Notes under the pieces: model-generated | Database searches by the model: none | What the model saw: only the letters and a program-made list of their open reading frames with translations | What the model was told of the DNA's origin: nothing | Origin: VXNJ01 sp965249595 | GTDB lineage: Bacteria > Chloroflexota > UBA11872 > VXNJ01 | DNA: 64,000 bases | Reading direction: 5' to 3' | Assembly (NCBI GenBank): GCA_965249595.1 | Contig: OZ252242.1 | Coordinates: 1,674,001-1,738,000 of the forward strand | In this document: positions 34,349 to 44,115 of the stretch, piece after piece | Layout of the letters: each line of letters opens with the position of its first letter | How positions within the stretch are numbered: position 1 is the stretch's first letter | Position numbers and translations under genes: made by a program

Positions 34349-35464
34349 ATGACCAAGGTCAGCGCCGTGCGCTCGCGCATGCTGCGCATCCCGCTTGACA
34401 ATCCCACCTCGTTCTCCAATCGAACCGTCTATCACCGCGATCATCCGGTCGTTGAAATCGAGTGCGACGATGGGCATGTCGGAATCGGCTTTTGTTATGC
34501 GGGCAACTCCAATGGACAGCTGGTGACCTCGGCCATCGAAAACTTGTTTGCGCCGCTTCTGCTGGGGCAGGACCCGTTCCGCGTCGAGGGTTTATGGGCG
34601 GAAATGTATCAGGAGTCGCTGCTGCACGGGCGAGCCGGGGCCACGATCCGCGCCCTGTCGGCGCTCGACATCGCGCTCTGGGATCACAACGCCAAGGCCG
34701 CCGGTCTGCCCCTCTACCGAATGCTTGGCGGCTATTACGCGGACACCGTTCCGGCCTACGCATCTGGCGGTTACTACCTCGAAGGCAAGGATCACGAGGG
34801 TCTGCAGGAAGAGTTGCAAGGTTACGTCGAACTTGGCTTTGACGCCGTAAAGATCAAGGTGGGCCGACTCTCGGTGCGCGCGGAGGCATCTCGGCTGCAA
34901 GCTGCTCGCGAGGCGGTCGGACCTGATGTACACATCATGCTCGACGCCAACAATGCCTGGTCGAATCTCGAAGACGCCCTGCGCTACATGGCTGCCTACG
35001 AGCCATCAGATCCCTACTGGATCGAAGAGCCGTTCAGTCCCGATGCGATCAACCTGCATGCAAAGCTTGTCCGCAGGACCGGCGTCCCTGTCGCCAGCGG
35101 AGAGATCGAGGTCGGGCGCTGGCGGTTCAAGGACCTGATGGACAGGGACGCGGCGATGATCCTGCAGCCTGACGCCTCGGTGCTTGGCGGCGTGACCGAG
35201 TTCCGGCGAATCGCTAGCACCGCCGCCTCGTACGGCGTCTCAATCTGCCCACACTGGTTCCACGACCTGCACAGACACCTGGTCGCATCGTCGCCGAACG
35301 CGACCTACGTCGAGTATTTCCCTGACGACCAGGTCTACAACTTCCGCAGCATCATCGATCGCCAGACGGAGGTCCGCGACGGTCGCCTGGTGCTCCCTGA
35401 CGCGCCGGGTCTGGGATTCGAATTCTTGCCAGGGGCGTTGGAGCGGTATGCGGTCGTCGAGTAG
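34349..35464 (+). CDS. Mandelate racemase / muconate lactonizing enzyme family (enolase superfamily)
   Basis: This 371-residue enzyme probably acts as a sugar-acid or hydroxy-acid dehydratase or epimerase. An N-terminal capping domain is followed by the barrel: AVKIKVGRL (Lys-x-Lys base near 170), IMLDANNAW (Asp), YWIEEPFSP (Glu) and ASGEIEVG (Glu) bind Mg2+, and CPHWFHDLH carries the His base near 300. AGST in related enzymes is replaced here by LSALDIALWD in the expected place. All catalytic residues of the mandelate racemase subgroup are seen. The ATG follows AGGAGCG. With fucosidase and AKR genes nearby, sugar-acid breakdown is a reasonable inference; the exact substrate is not. Confidence 0.9.
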   Translation: MTKVSAVRSRMLRIPLDNPTSFSNRTVYHRDHPVVEIECDDGHVGIGFCYAGNSNGQLVTSAIENLFAPLLLGQDPFRVEGLWAEMYQESLLHGRAGATIRALSALDIALWDHNAKAAGLPLYRMLGGYYADTVPAYASGGYYLEGKDHEGLQEELQGYVELGFDAVKIKVGRLSVRAEASRLQAAREAVGPDVHIMLDANNAWSNLEDALRYMAAYEPSDPYWIEEPFSPDAINLHAKLVRRTGVPVASGEIEVGRWRFKDLMDRDAAMILQPDASVLGGVTEFRRIASTAASYGVSICPHWFHDLHRHLVASSPNATYVEYFPDDQVYNFRSIIDRQTEVRDGRLVLPDAPGLGFEFLPGALERYAVVE

Positions 35465-35515
35465 CAGGATCTCCAAGCCCTGATATTGCCGGGGTCCTGC
35501 TGCCTGCCGAGTTGG

Positions 35516-35549
35516 AATGGGCGCGCCCAGCGCAATTGCAGCGCCCATT
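35516..35549. terminator. Strong hairpin between convergent genes
   Basis: AATGGGCGC (35516-35524) and GCGCCCATT (35541-35549) make a perfect 9-bp stem with a 16-base loop that itself contains GCAATTGC. It lies between the ends of the enolase-type gene and the SulP gene, so a bidirectional terminator is likely even though no T-run follows. Confidence 0.45.
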
Positions 35550-35613
35550 GAACGGATCCCCGCTCGGGGATGGGACGACCTGCTTAGGCGATTGGGTTCG
35601 GCGTCGGGTTTTC

Positions 35614-37232
35614 TTATTGCCCGCCGAGTAATCTGTGGGCCGTCGCCCGGGCCTCGTCCATATCGGCAGCGAATTGCCCTGGTGGCACTTGGGCTAACAC
35701 CTTTAAGGTTCCCAGTGTGCTCTCCGGTCGCCCGTGCAGACCCATCACGATGCACTGCGTGCCCTGGAGATGGGCCGTTTCAATCAATTGCTCCACCACC
35801 AGAGCGGCGCTGTCGTCAATGTGGACGGTATCGGAGAAATCCAATATCACGACCTCGTGGTCCCTTACATCGATGCCGATCGTATTGATCAGCTTGTTCG
35901 AGGATGCAACCGTGAAGCTCCCTCGCAGCGCAACCAGGCCAACCCGGGCGCTAAAGTCATCCTCGGCCTGTTCGACGCCGTGGTCATCAAAAAAGCTCTG
36001 GTCCAGCAGTGGAATCGAGACGACGCTGTCTAGCTCTAGGCGTTCAAATTGACGCGCACTCGCCATCCCGGCAGCGACCAACCCGATCAACACCGCGGCA
36101 ACCAGATCCACTGCAACGGTTAGGCCAAGCGTTATCAACATCACCATCAGGTGTTCACGTTGAACGCGGTGAATACGAGTCAAGAATCGCCAATCGATGA
36201 TGTCCCAGCCGATCTTCATCAGAATCCCGGCCAGAACCGCATGCGGGATTGCCTCGACATATCGGCCCAGGCCCAACACCACCGCTAGCAGGATTGCTGC
36301 CCGGATCACGCTCGAAACCCGGGTTTGACCGCCGGCGCGGATGTTTACGACCGTACCTGTGGGCGTGCCGGAGCCGGGCAGCGCACCGATAAACCCGGCC
36401 ACTATGTTGCCGATACCCTGCCCTACCAATTCGCGATTGGGTTGGTGCTGGGTCCGAGTCATCGAATCGGCAATCAAAGCCGTCAAAAGACTGTCAATCG
36501 AGCCCAGCAGGGCGATGGTCAGAGCAGGTTCAACTGCGTGCAGCAGGGTCGAGGTGGACAGATCGGGCAGCCGCAGCGATGGAAGCTCGATCGGGACTTC
36601 ACCAATGACCGGGGCGCCCTTAAACCAGAGCACCCCAGTGCCGTGCCAACGGCGAGGGCCGCCAGAGTGGAAGGGACATAGCGGCCAAGTTTTGACGGCC
36701 ACAAGATACCCACCAACAAAGTCGCCACGGCGACAACCAGGGCCGACGGGTTAAATTGCGCAATTGCATCCGGCCAAGCGGCGAGCGCCCCGGTCGGCCC
36801 ATCGGTTGGTGCCGCCGCCCCCAGAAACGGCAGGGTGTGGACGAGTATGACGATGACGCCGATGCCGGACATGAATCCGGAGATAACCGAGTACGGGGTG
36901 TAGGTAACAAATCGCCCGATCCGCAGCACCCCCAGCAGGATCTGAATTGCTCCGGCCATGATGACAACGGTGAAGGCCTCGGCCAGGCTGCCGGCATGGC
37001 TGGTGACAACGACCGCCATGGCAACCGCCATCGGTGCGGTGGGTCCAGAGATCTGCGACCTCGTTCCACCAAAAACGGCGGCGAAGAATCCAACCGCAAT
37101 CGCCCCGTAGAGTCCCGCAACGGGACCCAGCCCGGAAGCAACACCGAAGGCCAGCGCGATCGGGAGCCCGACCACCGCCGCGGTAACTCCGCCAAATACA
37201 TCGCCGCGAAACAGGCCCAGCGAATAGCTCAA
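35614..37232 (-). pseudogene. SulP-family anion transporter with STAS domain, frameshifted
   Basis: The gene starts FRGDVFGGVTAAVVGLPIALAFG at 37232, with SulP membrane helices and GGTRSQISGPTAPMAV. The frame breaks at the CCCC run 36633-36636 (plus strand). Adding one base joins LAVGTALG to VLWFKGAPVIGEVP, after which the second frame continues with QGIGNIVAGFIGALPGSG and a C-terminal STAS domain (ILDFSDTVHIDDSAALVVEQL). The complete protein would be about 540 residues, normal for a SulP sulfate or bicarbonate transporter. A single homopolymer indel could be a sequencing error, so loss of function is not certain. It is divergent from sulfatase 2, and export or uptake of sulfate would fit. 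Confidence 0.85.
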
Positions 37233-37755
37233 GGGTGCCCGACGGCGATTTTCATTCGAATAGCGGCCGGAATCTGATCAAGGCGCCAAGATTGCGAAAT
37301 CGACACTTTTCCGCGCTGCCCCACACGAGAGGAGTACTAACGTCTCCGCGAAGTCGTGAGGGAACGCACATCCTTTGGTGGGGCAAAAATAACCGTATCG
37401 AAATATACGTTTGCTAATCGCGTCTTACCAAAGTCGTCGGCATTGCCAATGTCGTGCCCTTCAATTTCCGGCCGCCGAAATTGCCAACTGCCACGCAGCC
37501 AACGATTCAAGTTGCCCAGGGTTTCCAGCGGCGCTCGCCTGGCTTTAATGTTGCGCCGCCGCTATCAGCGAGCCGTTAGTTGGTTTAGCTAGCTTCATTG
37601 CCGTGCTACGACGACCCGAGGCTCAACCGGTAACTGCGCTTGCGCCGGAGGCCAAAAAGAGCGATCAAATCGGTCAAATAACGTATCGTGATATCACCGG
37701 GGCGGGCGATCTGATCCGGTTCTCAATCAATCGGACGCGCGGCAACGGAAGCATC
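37233..37755. promoter_or_regulatory. Divergent intergenic region between SulP and sulfatase 2
   Basis: This region should hold the promoters for both directions. GGGGCAAAAATAACC followed by a small inverted repeat CGTAT-CGAAAT-ATACG near 37395 is the most promoter-like stretch. A frame extending sulfatase 2 back to 37603 lacks sulfatase character. Confidence 0.35.
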
Positions 37756-39216
37756 TTGGCAAGCAAGAACCGGCAGATTCCCAACGTCCTTTTCATCCTC
37801 AGCGACGACCAGGGTGAATGGGCCATGGGATGCTCCGGCAACGACGAATTGCCCACACCCAACCTCGACCGTATCGCTGCTACCGGCATCAGATTTGAAA
37901 ATTTCTTCTGCGCATCGCCAGTCTGTTCGCCGGCCCGGGCCTCGATCCTCACCGGTCAGTTGCCGTCACAACACGGTGTTCAGGACTTCCTCTCGGGCGG
38001 CAATTCCCGCCACATCGAGGGTGACGGCGAGGAAATTGAGTACCTGCGCGGGCGCAAGTCATACATTGAAGTGCTGGCCGAAAACGGCTACGCCTGTGGA
38101 CTAAGCGGCAAATGGCACATGGGACATTCGTCCCTGCCGCAGCTGGGATTTGACTACTGGCACGTGCACGCTTCCGGCGGCGGCGATTACTACCAAGCGC
38201 CGATGCTCCTTGACGGGAACTTCTACAAATCAGATGAATATGTCACTGATTTGATAACCGATAACGCAATCGAATATCTGGATGGTCAACTCGAATCCAG
38301 CGAACCGTTTTCACTCAACGTTCACTACACGTCACCGCACGCGCCCTGGGGCCGCAGGCATCATCCACCGGAAGTATTTAACGAGTTTTATGAAAACTGC
38401 GCATTTGACTCGGTCCCTTGCGAGCCCGTGCATCCAAACCAATTGCATAAGGCGGAAACATCGGGTCCGCCCGGGGATACACCGGAGAATCGCCGCCTGA
38501 CCTTAAGCGGATATTTTGCTGCAGTCTCAGAGATGGACAGGAACATCGGTCGTCTGCTCGATTGGTTGGAAGAAAAGGACCTGCGGGGAAACACTTTGGT
38601 CTTGTTTAACGCCGACAACGGCATGAATATGGGCCATCACGGAATTTGGGGCAAGGGCAACGGTACCTATCCACCAAACATGTTTGACACCGCGGTAAAG
38701 GTCCCGGCTCTAATCTCGCGACCCGGTCATATTCCGCAGGACTTGGTGAGCGACAAGCTGCTTAGCCAGTACGACTTTGCGCCAACCATTCTTGGCTACC
38801 TCGGCCTTTCCATGGACTCCGCCCGACCGCTCCCGGGCCGAGATTTCTCACCGATATTGCGGGGAGAGTCGATCGCCTCCGACGCTCCGATTTACGTGCT
38901 CGATGAATACGGGCCGACAAGAATGATCCGCACCCATTCGTGGAAGTACGTCCACCGTTATCCGGACGGCCCCACCGAGCTCTACAACCTGATCAACGAT
39001 CCGCTGGAGAGAGAAAATCTGGCCGACCAGTCCGGGCAAGAGGGGCGAATTTCAAAAATGAAAGCCGAATTGGAAGAGTGGTATGGAAGATATGTCGATC
39101 CTCGGATGGACGGTCTAAACAGCAAGGTAATGGGCCGTGGCCAAATGGGGCTGGTCGCCTCGCCCGACTACGAAAAACCGTTTGCGGATGACGTCGTTTA
39201 TTTCCGGGACAGGTGA
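37756..39216 (+). CDS. Type I sulfatase, second copy
   Basis: The 486-residue sulfatase has PNVLFILSDDQGEWAMGC with the first Asp pair, then the CSPAR signature (Cys57) for formylglycine conversion, then LTGQLPSQHGV. GLSGKWHMGH and NADNGMNMGHHG contribute further metal and sulfate ligands. It belongs to a different branch from the enzyme at 251 (SDDQG rather than SDQH; CSPAR rather than CGPSR), so the substrate should differ, probably a sulfated sugar. I chose TTG 37756 behind GGAAG; GTG 37603 gives a longer, unconvincing N-terminus. No export signal is seen. It is divergent from the SulP gene. Confidence 0.92.
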   Translation: MASKNRQIPNVLFILSDDQGEWAMGCSGNDELPTPNLDRIAATGIRFENFFCASPVCSPARASILTGQLPSQHGVQDFLSGGNSRHIEGDGEEIEYLRGRKSYIEVLAENGYACGLSGKWHMGHSSLPQLGFDYWHVHASGGGDYYQAPMLLDGNFYKSDEYVTDLITDNAIEYLDGQLESSEPFSLNVHYTSPHAPWGRRHHPPEVFNEFYENCAFDSVPCEPVHPNQLHKAETSGPPGDTPENRRLTLSGYFAAVSEMDRNIGRLLDWLEEKDLRGNTLVLFNADNGMNMGHHGIWGKGNGTYPPNMFDTAVKVPALISRPGHIPQDLVSDKLLSQYDFAPTILGYLGLSMDSARPLPGRDFSPILRGESIASDAPIYVLDEYGPTRMIRTHSWKYVHRYPDGPTELYNLINDPLERENLADQSGQEGRISKMKAELEEWYGRYVDPRMDGLNSKVMGRGQMGLVASPDYEKPFADDVVYFRDR

Positions 39217-39472
39217 TCGCCCTCTTTGGGCGCGGCCAGCAATTCGCGGTTCTGGTCGGCCCCCGGTCGCGAATCCCTAAATAGCCCCGCTATTTGTCAA
39301 TTGAACGAGCGCAAGCACCGGTGCGATTGCGCCTGGCACCGACGCGGGCCGCCGGAACATTCTTTAAAAGGCAAAGGTCGTAAACCAGCCGGTCGTCCCT
39401 GGATTCGGACGTGCCGGCAATGGCCAATTGATCCAAAGTCTTAGGTCACACTGGTCGGACTCAATCGAGTGT

Positions 39473-40378
39473 TCACTCCGCCGGCGAGGGCACCTGGCCG
39501 ATCTGGTCGAGCCTGATCTTGGCCTCCTCGTAGACATCATCTGCCAGCGGTCCGCACATCACCGCCTTAACGTTTTCTCGCAGGTGCTCAACGCGCGTGG
39601 TGCCGACGATGATCGTGTGGACGTAGGGGTGCGAGAGCGTGTAGCGCAGGATGAACGCCGACCGGCTCTCGCCCTCTTCGAGCAGCTCATCTAGACCCGC
39701 TCTGGCAAAGTGCTCCCACTTGTCAGCACGATCGCCGGTTGAGTCTTCACCTTGGGCGATGCCGCCGCGGATGATGATCCCGACACCGGCCGCACCGGCC
39801 TTGGTGATCCAGTCTTCATGCTCTCTCTCGAGAGCCGAATAGGGAATCTGCATCGTATCGAAAACGCCCCACTCTAGATAGGTAGGTAGATGCGGCAGGG
39901 TGGTTGAGATGCCGATATGGCGCACCTTCCCGCTGTCTTTCATCTCCACTAGCGCATCGAGAAGGCCGCCCTCCTCGAACTCTGCCACCGTTGGGTTGTG
40001 TGGCTGGATGATGTCCAGGCTTTCGCGGCCCAATCGCTCCAGACTCACTTCGATATTGCGCCGCAAATTGGCGCGCGTCCATTCGTGGCCGGAGTTGTTT
40101 TCGTCGGGCTTGTCATCGGTGCAGCCACACTTTGTCGCCAACCGGAATTCACCATAGCGGGGTTTAAGACTTCTGCCGATCCATTCCTCGGCGAATTGGT
40201 AATCGTAGGCCGTATCGATGAAATTGATGCCCTGGTCCAGGACTTCGTTGTAGAGAGCATTGGCCGCCGGCTCGGTCCAATGGGTGCGTTCCGGCCTCCA
40301 TAGGGCGGTCCCAAAACCAAGGCGGGTAACCTCAATCCCGGTTCGACCCAGGATGGTGCTTGGCAATCTGGCGCTCAT
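39473..40378 (-). CDS. Aldo/keto reductase
   Basis: This 301-residue NADPH-dependent barrel enzyme carries the full catalytic tetrad: Asp and Tyr in FIDTAYDYQFAEEW, Lys in LATKCG, and His in IIQPHNP. GRTGIEVTRLGFGTA is the usual N-terminal start. A Cys-rich CGCTDDKPDENN loop follows the Lys. It reduces aldehydes or ketones, possibly a sugar intermediate. It converges on sulfatase 2. The gene appears intact, and its ATG lies at 40376-40378. Confidence 0.9.
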   Translation of the reverse strand: MSARLPSTILGRTGIEVTRLGFGTALWRPERTHWTEPAANALYNEVLDQGINFIDTAYDYQFAEEWIGRSLKPRYGEFRLATKCGCTDDKPDENNSGHEWTRANLRRNIEVSLERLGRESLDIIQPHNPTVAEFEEGGLLDALVEMKDSGKVRHIGISTTLPHLPTYLEWGVFDTMQIPYSALEREHEDWITKAGAAGVGIIIRGGIAQGEDSTGDRADKWEHFARAGLDELLEEGESRSAFILRYTLSHPYVHTIIVGTTRVEHLRENVKAVMCGPLADDVYEEAKIRLDQIGQVPSPAE

Positions 40379-40580
40379 CTTCCCTACCCCACAGACGGTA
40401 CTTTATTCCGCAACCCGATTTTGGCGGTCGCGTCATCCGATTAAATCAATTGAAGGACAAGTAAGACCAACTGATCGGGCCGATCGATATTTTTGCGCCA
40501 ATTCGATTCGTCGCCGGGCAAACACTACCGGCCAGTCCATGGCCTATCTGGGGTTGGTGACGGGGGTAAATCCATGCCCC

Positions 40581-40952
40581 TCAGTCAAATTCGGCAAACA
40601 CTTCGCGCACCACCCGCATGCCGTCTAACCCAGCCGGCGGTCCACAGTAAACCGCCACCTGCAATATCACTTCGAGAATCTCCTCGCGGGTGATGCCGTT
40701 ATTGAGCGCGCCACGAACATGAAGGCGCACTTCATGCGGACGATTGAGCGCCATCAGCATCCCCAAATTCAAAAAACTGCGCGTTTTGCGATCCAGACCG
40801 GGCCGGGTCCAAATCGTGCCCCATGCATGCTCGGTCACCAGTTCCTGCAGCTGGCGGCCGTAGTCGTCAAGCTGCGCCAGCGATTGATCGACATACTCGT
40901 TGCCGAGGACCTCTCGCCGAATTACCAGGCCTTGCTCATATAGTTCCGAGGC
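40581..40952 (-). CDS. Carboxymuconolactone decarboxylase family protein
   Basis: This 123-residue all-helical protein resembles 4-carboxymuconolactone decarboxylase (PcaC-like). TEHAWGTIWTRPGLDRKTRSFLNLGML is the core, then HEVRLHVRGALNNGITREEILEVILQVAVYCGPPAG contains the conserved His and Cys region. The ATG at 40952 follows GGGAGGGG, whereas the frame itself reaches 40976. Full aromatic ring-cleavage genes are not nearby, so the substrate may differ. It lies upstream of the aldo/keto reductase on the same strand, about 200 bp apart. Confidence 0.88.
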   Translation of the reverse strand, partial: ASELYEQGLVIRREVLGNEYVDQSLAQLDDYGRQLQELVTEHAWGTIWTRPGLDRKTRSFLNLGMLMALNRPHEVRLHVRGALNNGITREEILEVILQVAVYCGPPAGLDGMRVVREVFAEFD

Positions 40953-41332
40953 CATGCCTCTACCCCTCCCAAGCAACCCAACCCCGGAAAGCGCGAGCTA
41001 GCCAATATGGGGCCAGATTGTTATGTATGCGGATCAATTGTTGCCACCGGCAAACGCCGTTAGGGTCAGCTTAATTTCCGCCCGCCCGGCAAGCGTGAAA
41101 AAAGGGGTTGCCAACCGCGTCCGGCCAGTGGCCATTGGGCCACTTGAGGGCGCAATCGTCAGCCATTAGGCGATCGATTTATATCCGGCCGCGCGAGGCA
41201 AAGATTCGGTCGTTGAGGCTTTTTGCATTGCGGGGACTGAGCTGGGACCGGCCTTAATCAACCGAATTGGATGCCAATCAATTAGCGCCTGAAAGCCGTT
41301 CGTGGGCCACGTTCGGCGGACATTGGTTGCTG
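40953..41332. other. Intergenic with a small hairpin
   Basis: AGTGGCC (41127-41133) and GGCCACT (41138-41144) form a 7-bp hairpin over ATTG. It lies downstream of the MFS gene end (minus strand) and could help terminate that transcript. No gene is seen in the remaining 380 bp. Confidence 0.35.
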
Positions 41333-42628
41333 CTAGCGAGAGATCTCCAATATCGTGGACCGATCGACCGGAGCGGAATGGGAATCGATCGCACCCCGGT
41401 AAATTCCTCTGAGGCTGCCCACGGCGAGACTTACGGCGACGGCCGCCGCGAATCCCAAGCCGAGCGCCAACAGCACCTCCGGAGCGCTGTAGATGTCGGC
41501 CACAAAGCCATTGACAAGATTTACGAGCGCCATCGCCCCGCCAACATTTATTTGCTCTAGGCCGGTGATCCTCCCGCGCATGCCGTCGGGCGCGAGGGTT
41601 TGCACTAAAGTCGCGCTGATGGCCATAAACGCCGCCTGCGAACCGCCCATCGCGACTGCCCCGAGCAACGCCACTGCGACGCTGTCCGACAGGGCGAGAA
41701 CGAGCATCGAAATCCCACTAAGGAAACCGGTCACCAACAGGAGTCTCCCGCGACCGGTAGCGCTGCGCATTCCGGCGATGCCAATAATTGACACCAGTGC
41801 GCCCGAACCCACTCCCATCATCAGATAGCTAACGCTGGCCGAGGATTCGCCTAGCGTATCGCGGGCCAAGACCGGCAGCATCGACTCAAATGACATCGTC
41901 ATTGAGCAATGCAGCATTACCAGGATGAACAGCGGCCGCAATTGCGGGTCAGACCACACGTAGCGGATCGCCGACAACATGCTCGCCCCCATCTTGGCCC
42001 CTCGTTTGAGGGCACCGGTCGAGCGTATGCGGGCTGATAGAACGCCAAATATGCCGATACCGTAAAACCCGATGGTGACGAGGATCGCTGATTCCGGATT
42101 GGCAATCAGCAGCACCGGCACAATTAGACCGGGCCCAACGAGCCGCGAGCTCTGGATCGCCAATTGGTTGAGGGCAATTGCATTGAGCCAGCGATTTCTT
42201 GGAACGAGATTGGGAATCAAGGTCTGGGTGGCAGTTATCTGAAAAGTCCTAAAACTGCCGTCTATCAGTGAAAGGGTGATCAGTTGCCAAACGGTCAACA
42301 CGTCGGCGAATGCCAATGCCGCCAGAACGACGCTGTGCCCGAGCTGGAGGCTATATGACGCCGCCAGCACCGTTCGACGATCAAACCGGTCGGCCATATA
42401 GCCCGCCAGGGGAGGCATTATGAACCGGGGCGCCATCGCAGCGAAAGTCACGATTCCAACGAGTCCCGATGATCCGGACATCTCCAGGACCATCACGCCG
42501 CGAATGACGATCAGCGCCCAGTAGGCCGATTGGCCGCAAAGGCTGCCCAGCAGGATCCATCGGAAATCCCGATGCCGCAAGGCGACGGAGGACCGCTGAA
42601 AAAAGTGTCCGATAGCGGCTGTGGTCAT
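41333..42628 (-). CDS. MFS transporter, EntS-like layout
   Basis: The 431-residue protein has about twelve membrane helices. AGYMADRFDRRTVL is the loop 2-3 motif of the major facilitator superfamily, and the order of helices and the phrase GLIVPVLLIANPESAILVTIG fit the MFS_3 exporters such as EntS. The C-terminal half has GMRGRITGLEQINVGGAM. It probably expels a small molecule by proton antiport; the cargo cannot be inferred. It appears intact and stands as a single gene. Confidence 0.88.
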   Translation of the reverse strand: MTTAAIGHFFQRSSVALRHRDFRWILLGSLCGQSAYWALIVIRGVMVLEMSGSSGLVGIVTFAAMAPRFIMPPLAGYMADRFDRRTVLAASYSLQLGHSVVLAALAFADVLTVWQLITLSLIDGSFRTFQITATQTLIPNLVPRNRWLNAIALNQLAIQSSRLVGPGLIVPVLLIANPESAILVTIGFYGIGIFGVLSARIRSTGALKRGAKMGASMLSAIRYVWSDPQLRPLFILVMLHCSMTMSFESMLPVLARDTLGESSASVSYLMMGVGSGALVSIIGIAGMRSATGRGRLLLVTGFLSGISMLVLALSDSVAVALLGAVAMGGSQAAFMAISATLVQTLAPDGMRGRITGLEQINVGGAMALVNLVNGFVADIYSAPEVLLALGLGFAAAVAVSLAVGSLRGIYRGAIDSHSAPVDRSTILEISR

Positions 42629-42872
42629 GGGGTTGGCCCTGTCAGAACGGCGGATTACCGCCGCCGAACCCGGGCCTCGCCTTCACTTAACTTGGACGTT
42701 TCTTGATTATGTCGACGCCGGCCTGAGTCGATAGGTCTAACCAGCCTGCCGGGCGGGTTAATTCAATGCCAATTCATCATCGGCAAGATGCCAAGGTGCT
42801 CCATCCCCTGATCCGGCGCTTGCTCAAGCACACCCGAGCGCTCGATTCGGGCGAAGTACGTAAATCCCGCCC

Positions 42873-43442
42873 CTACGGCTGCGCGGTCAATCCGCCTGGA
42901 ATATCCACCTGATCACCCGGGCCAAAGCCGTAGCATTCAAACCAGCCGCCATTGAGTTCCAGCGCGTAACGGTAGGGCTGGCTGGGCCGCAGGATTTCAA
43001 GACTGTAGGGCTCACCTTGGACGATCTCCAGGACCGTCCCGTCGCCGGCGAGATAGGCGATATCGAGCGGTATGGAAGTGTCCTTCATCCAAAAACCATT
43101 TTGGTGGTCGCCTGAAAACACAAATAGCATTCCAGCGAATTCGGGCAGCGACTGACGGAACATCAGGCCGCGCGCTCGCGACGCCGGCGTGTCGGCAATC
43201 TCTGTCGTAATGATTATGGATTCGACACCCCGAGTAGAGCTGCGTATCGCCAGGTCGGTGATCTGGAGGTCGCATTGGGCCTGGTTATCTTGAGCGCATT
43301 CCGATTCGGTGGATTGAATGAATGGGTCTTTGATGTAAGTGACGGAATCCCCGGACGCCTCCAATACTTCTGCTTGAACGCAGGCTGATAGAGCGAGCAC
43401 GGACACCGCGACGGCCAATCCTGTCGACAACCCGAAGCGCAT
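42873..43442 (-). CDS. DUF192 lipoprotein
   Basis: ATG 43442 gives a 189-residue protein with signal MRFGLSTGLAVAVSVLALSAC, a lipobox with Cys21. The mature part carries DUF192: TPASRARGLMFRQSLPEFAGMLFVF, then FWMKDTSIPLDIAYLAGDGTV and YALELNGGWFECYGFGPGDQV. The family is widespread and of unknown function, often extracytoplasmic. An upstream TTG at 43469 is possible but would lengthen the signal peptide unnaturally. An acidic segment with two Cys (SECAQDNQAQC) precedes the domain. Confidence 0.85.
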   Translation of the reverse strand: MRFGLSTGLAVAVSVLALSACVQAEVLEASGDSVTYIKDPFIQSTESECAQDNQAQCDLQITDLAIRSSTRGVESIIITTEIADTPASRARGLMFRQSLPEFAGMLFVFSGDHQNGFWMKDTSIPLDIAYLAGDGTVLEIVQGEPYSLEILRPSQPYRYALELNGGWFECYGFGPGDQVDIPGGLTAQP

Positions 43443-44115
43443 CGTGAGCAACTTCACCACCGTGTGCAACCGATTAATTGAAAGGCCATCGGACCAAGTT
43501 GTTTTCTGCCTGGATGGTGGGCGAAAAGACCAATTTCAATTGAGACGATATGGCGGTGACCATTGGCAATATGTGCTTCAATCGCCGGGAATCGCATGGC
43601 CGATTTTGCAATAGGTCCGATCCGACATCCGGCGCCAATATCGGCCTGGACCGGTCAGGTACGGGCCGGACCGCCCGCTTCTCCAAAACGGGGCCGTGAG
43701 AAGGGTTTTCCCGAGTCAGCGCTCGAGCAGCGACAATCTATACATATAGAAAAAGTGATGAGTGGAAGCAAGCCTAGCGCTGTAGCCTCGACCGTTGCCG
43801 CGCTTTAGGTCATTAGTTACCGGCCAGCGCGCACCGTCGCAAGTACCGGCAGAAACTGCGGATTAAAGAGTCGTCAGACATTAAAGTCCTGACGCTGTTC
43901 CGCGTGTGGACATGATCTGTCAACCGCCACCGCCCTGATGGACGGCGGCCTTGAGCCTTGCGGCTGTCACCCGTTTGTGCAAGTGCAACGCGCTCGATTC
44001 GACGCCGATGCTTTCGGCCAGATCCAGCGATCAATCATCTTTTCCCTTCCTTTCGCCCCCGCGCCTCGCGCCTGATCACTTATCAATTCCAAGACAAATA
44101 GGACCCAGTTTCTTT
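43443..44115. promoter_or_regulatory. Divergent region with structured leader before the helicase
   Basis: These 673 bp contain no convincing gene. CGTCAG (43872-43877) pairs with CTGACG (43889-43894), and CCGCC (43930-43934) pairs with GGCGG (43944-43948). Two consecutive hairpins in a long leader before a DEAD-box gene recall the structured leaders of cold-induced RNA helicases, but this is only an analogy. Confidence 0.3.
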
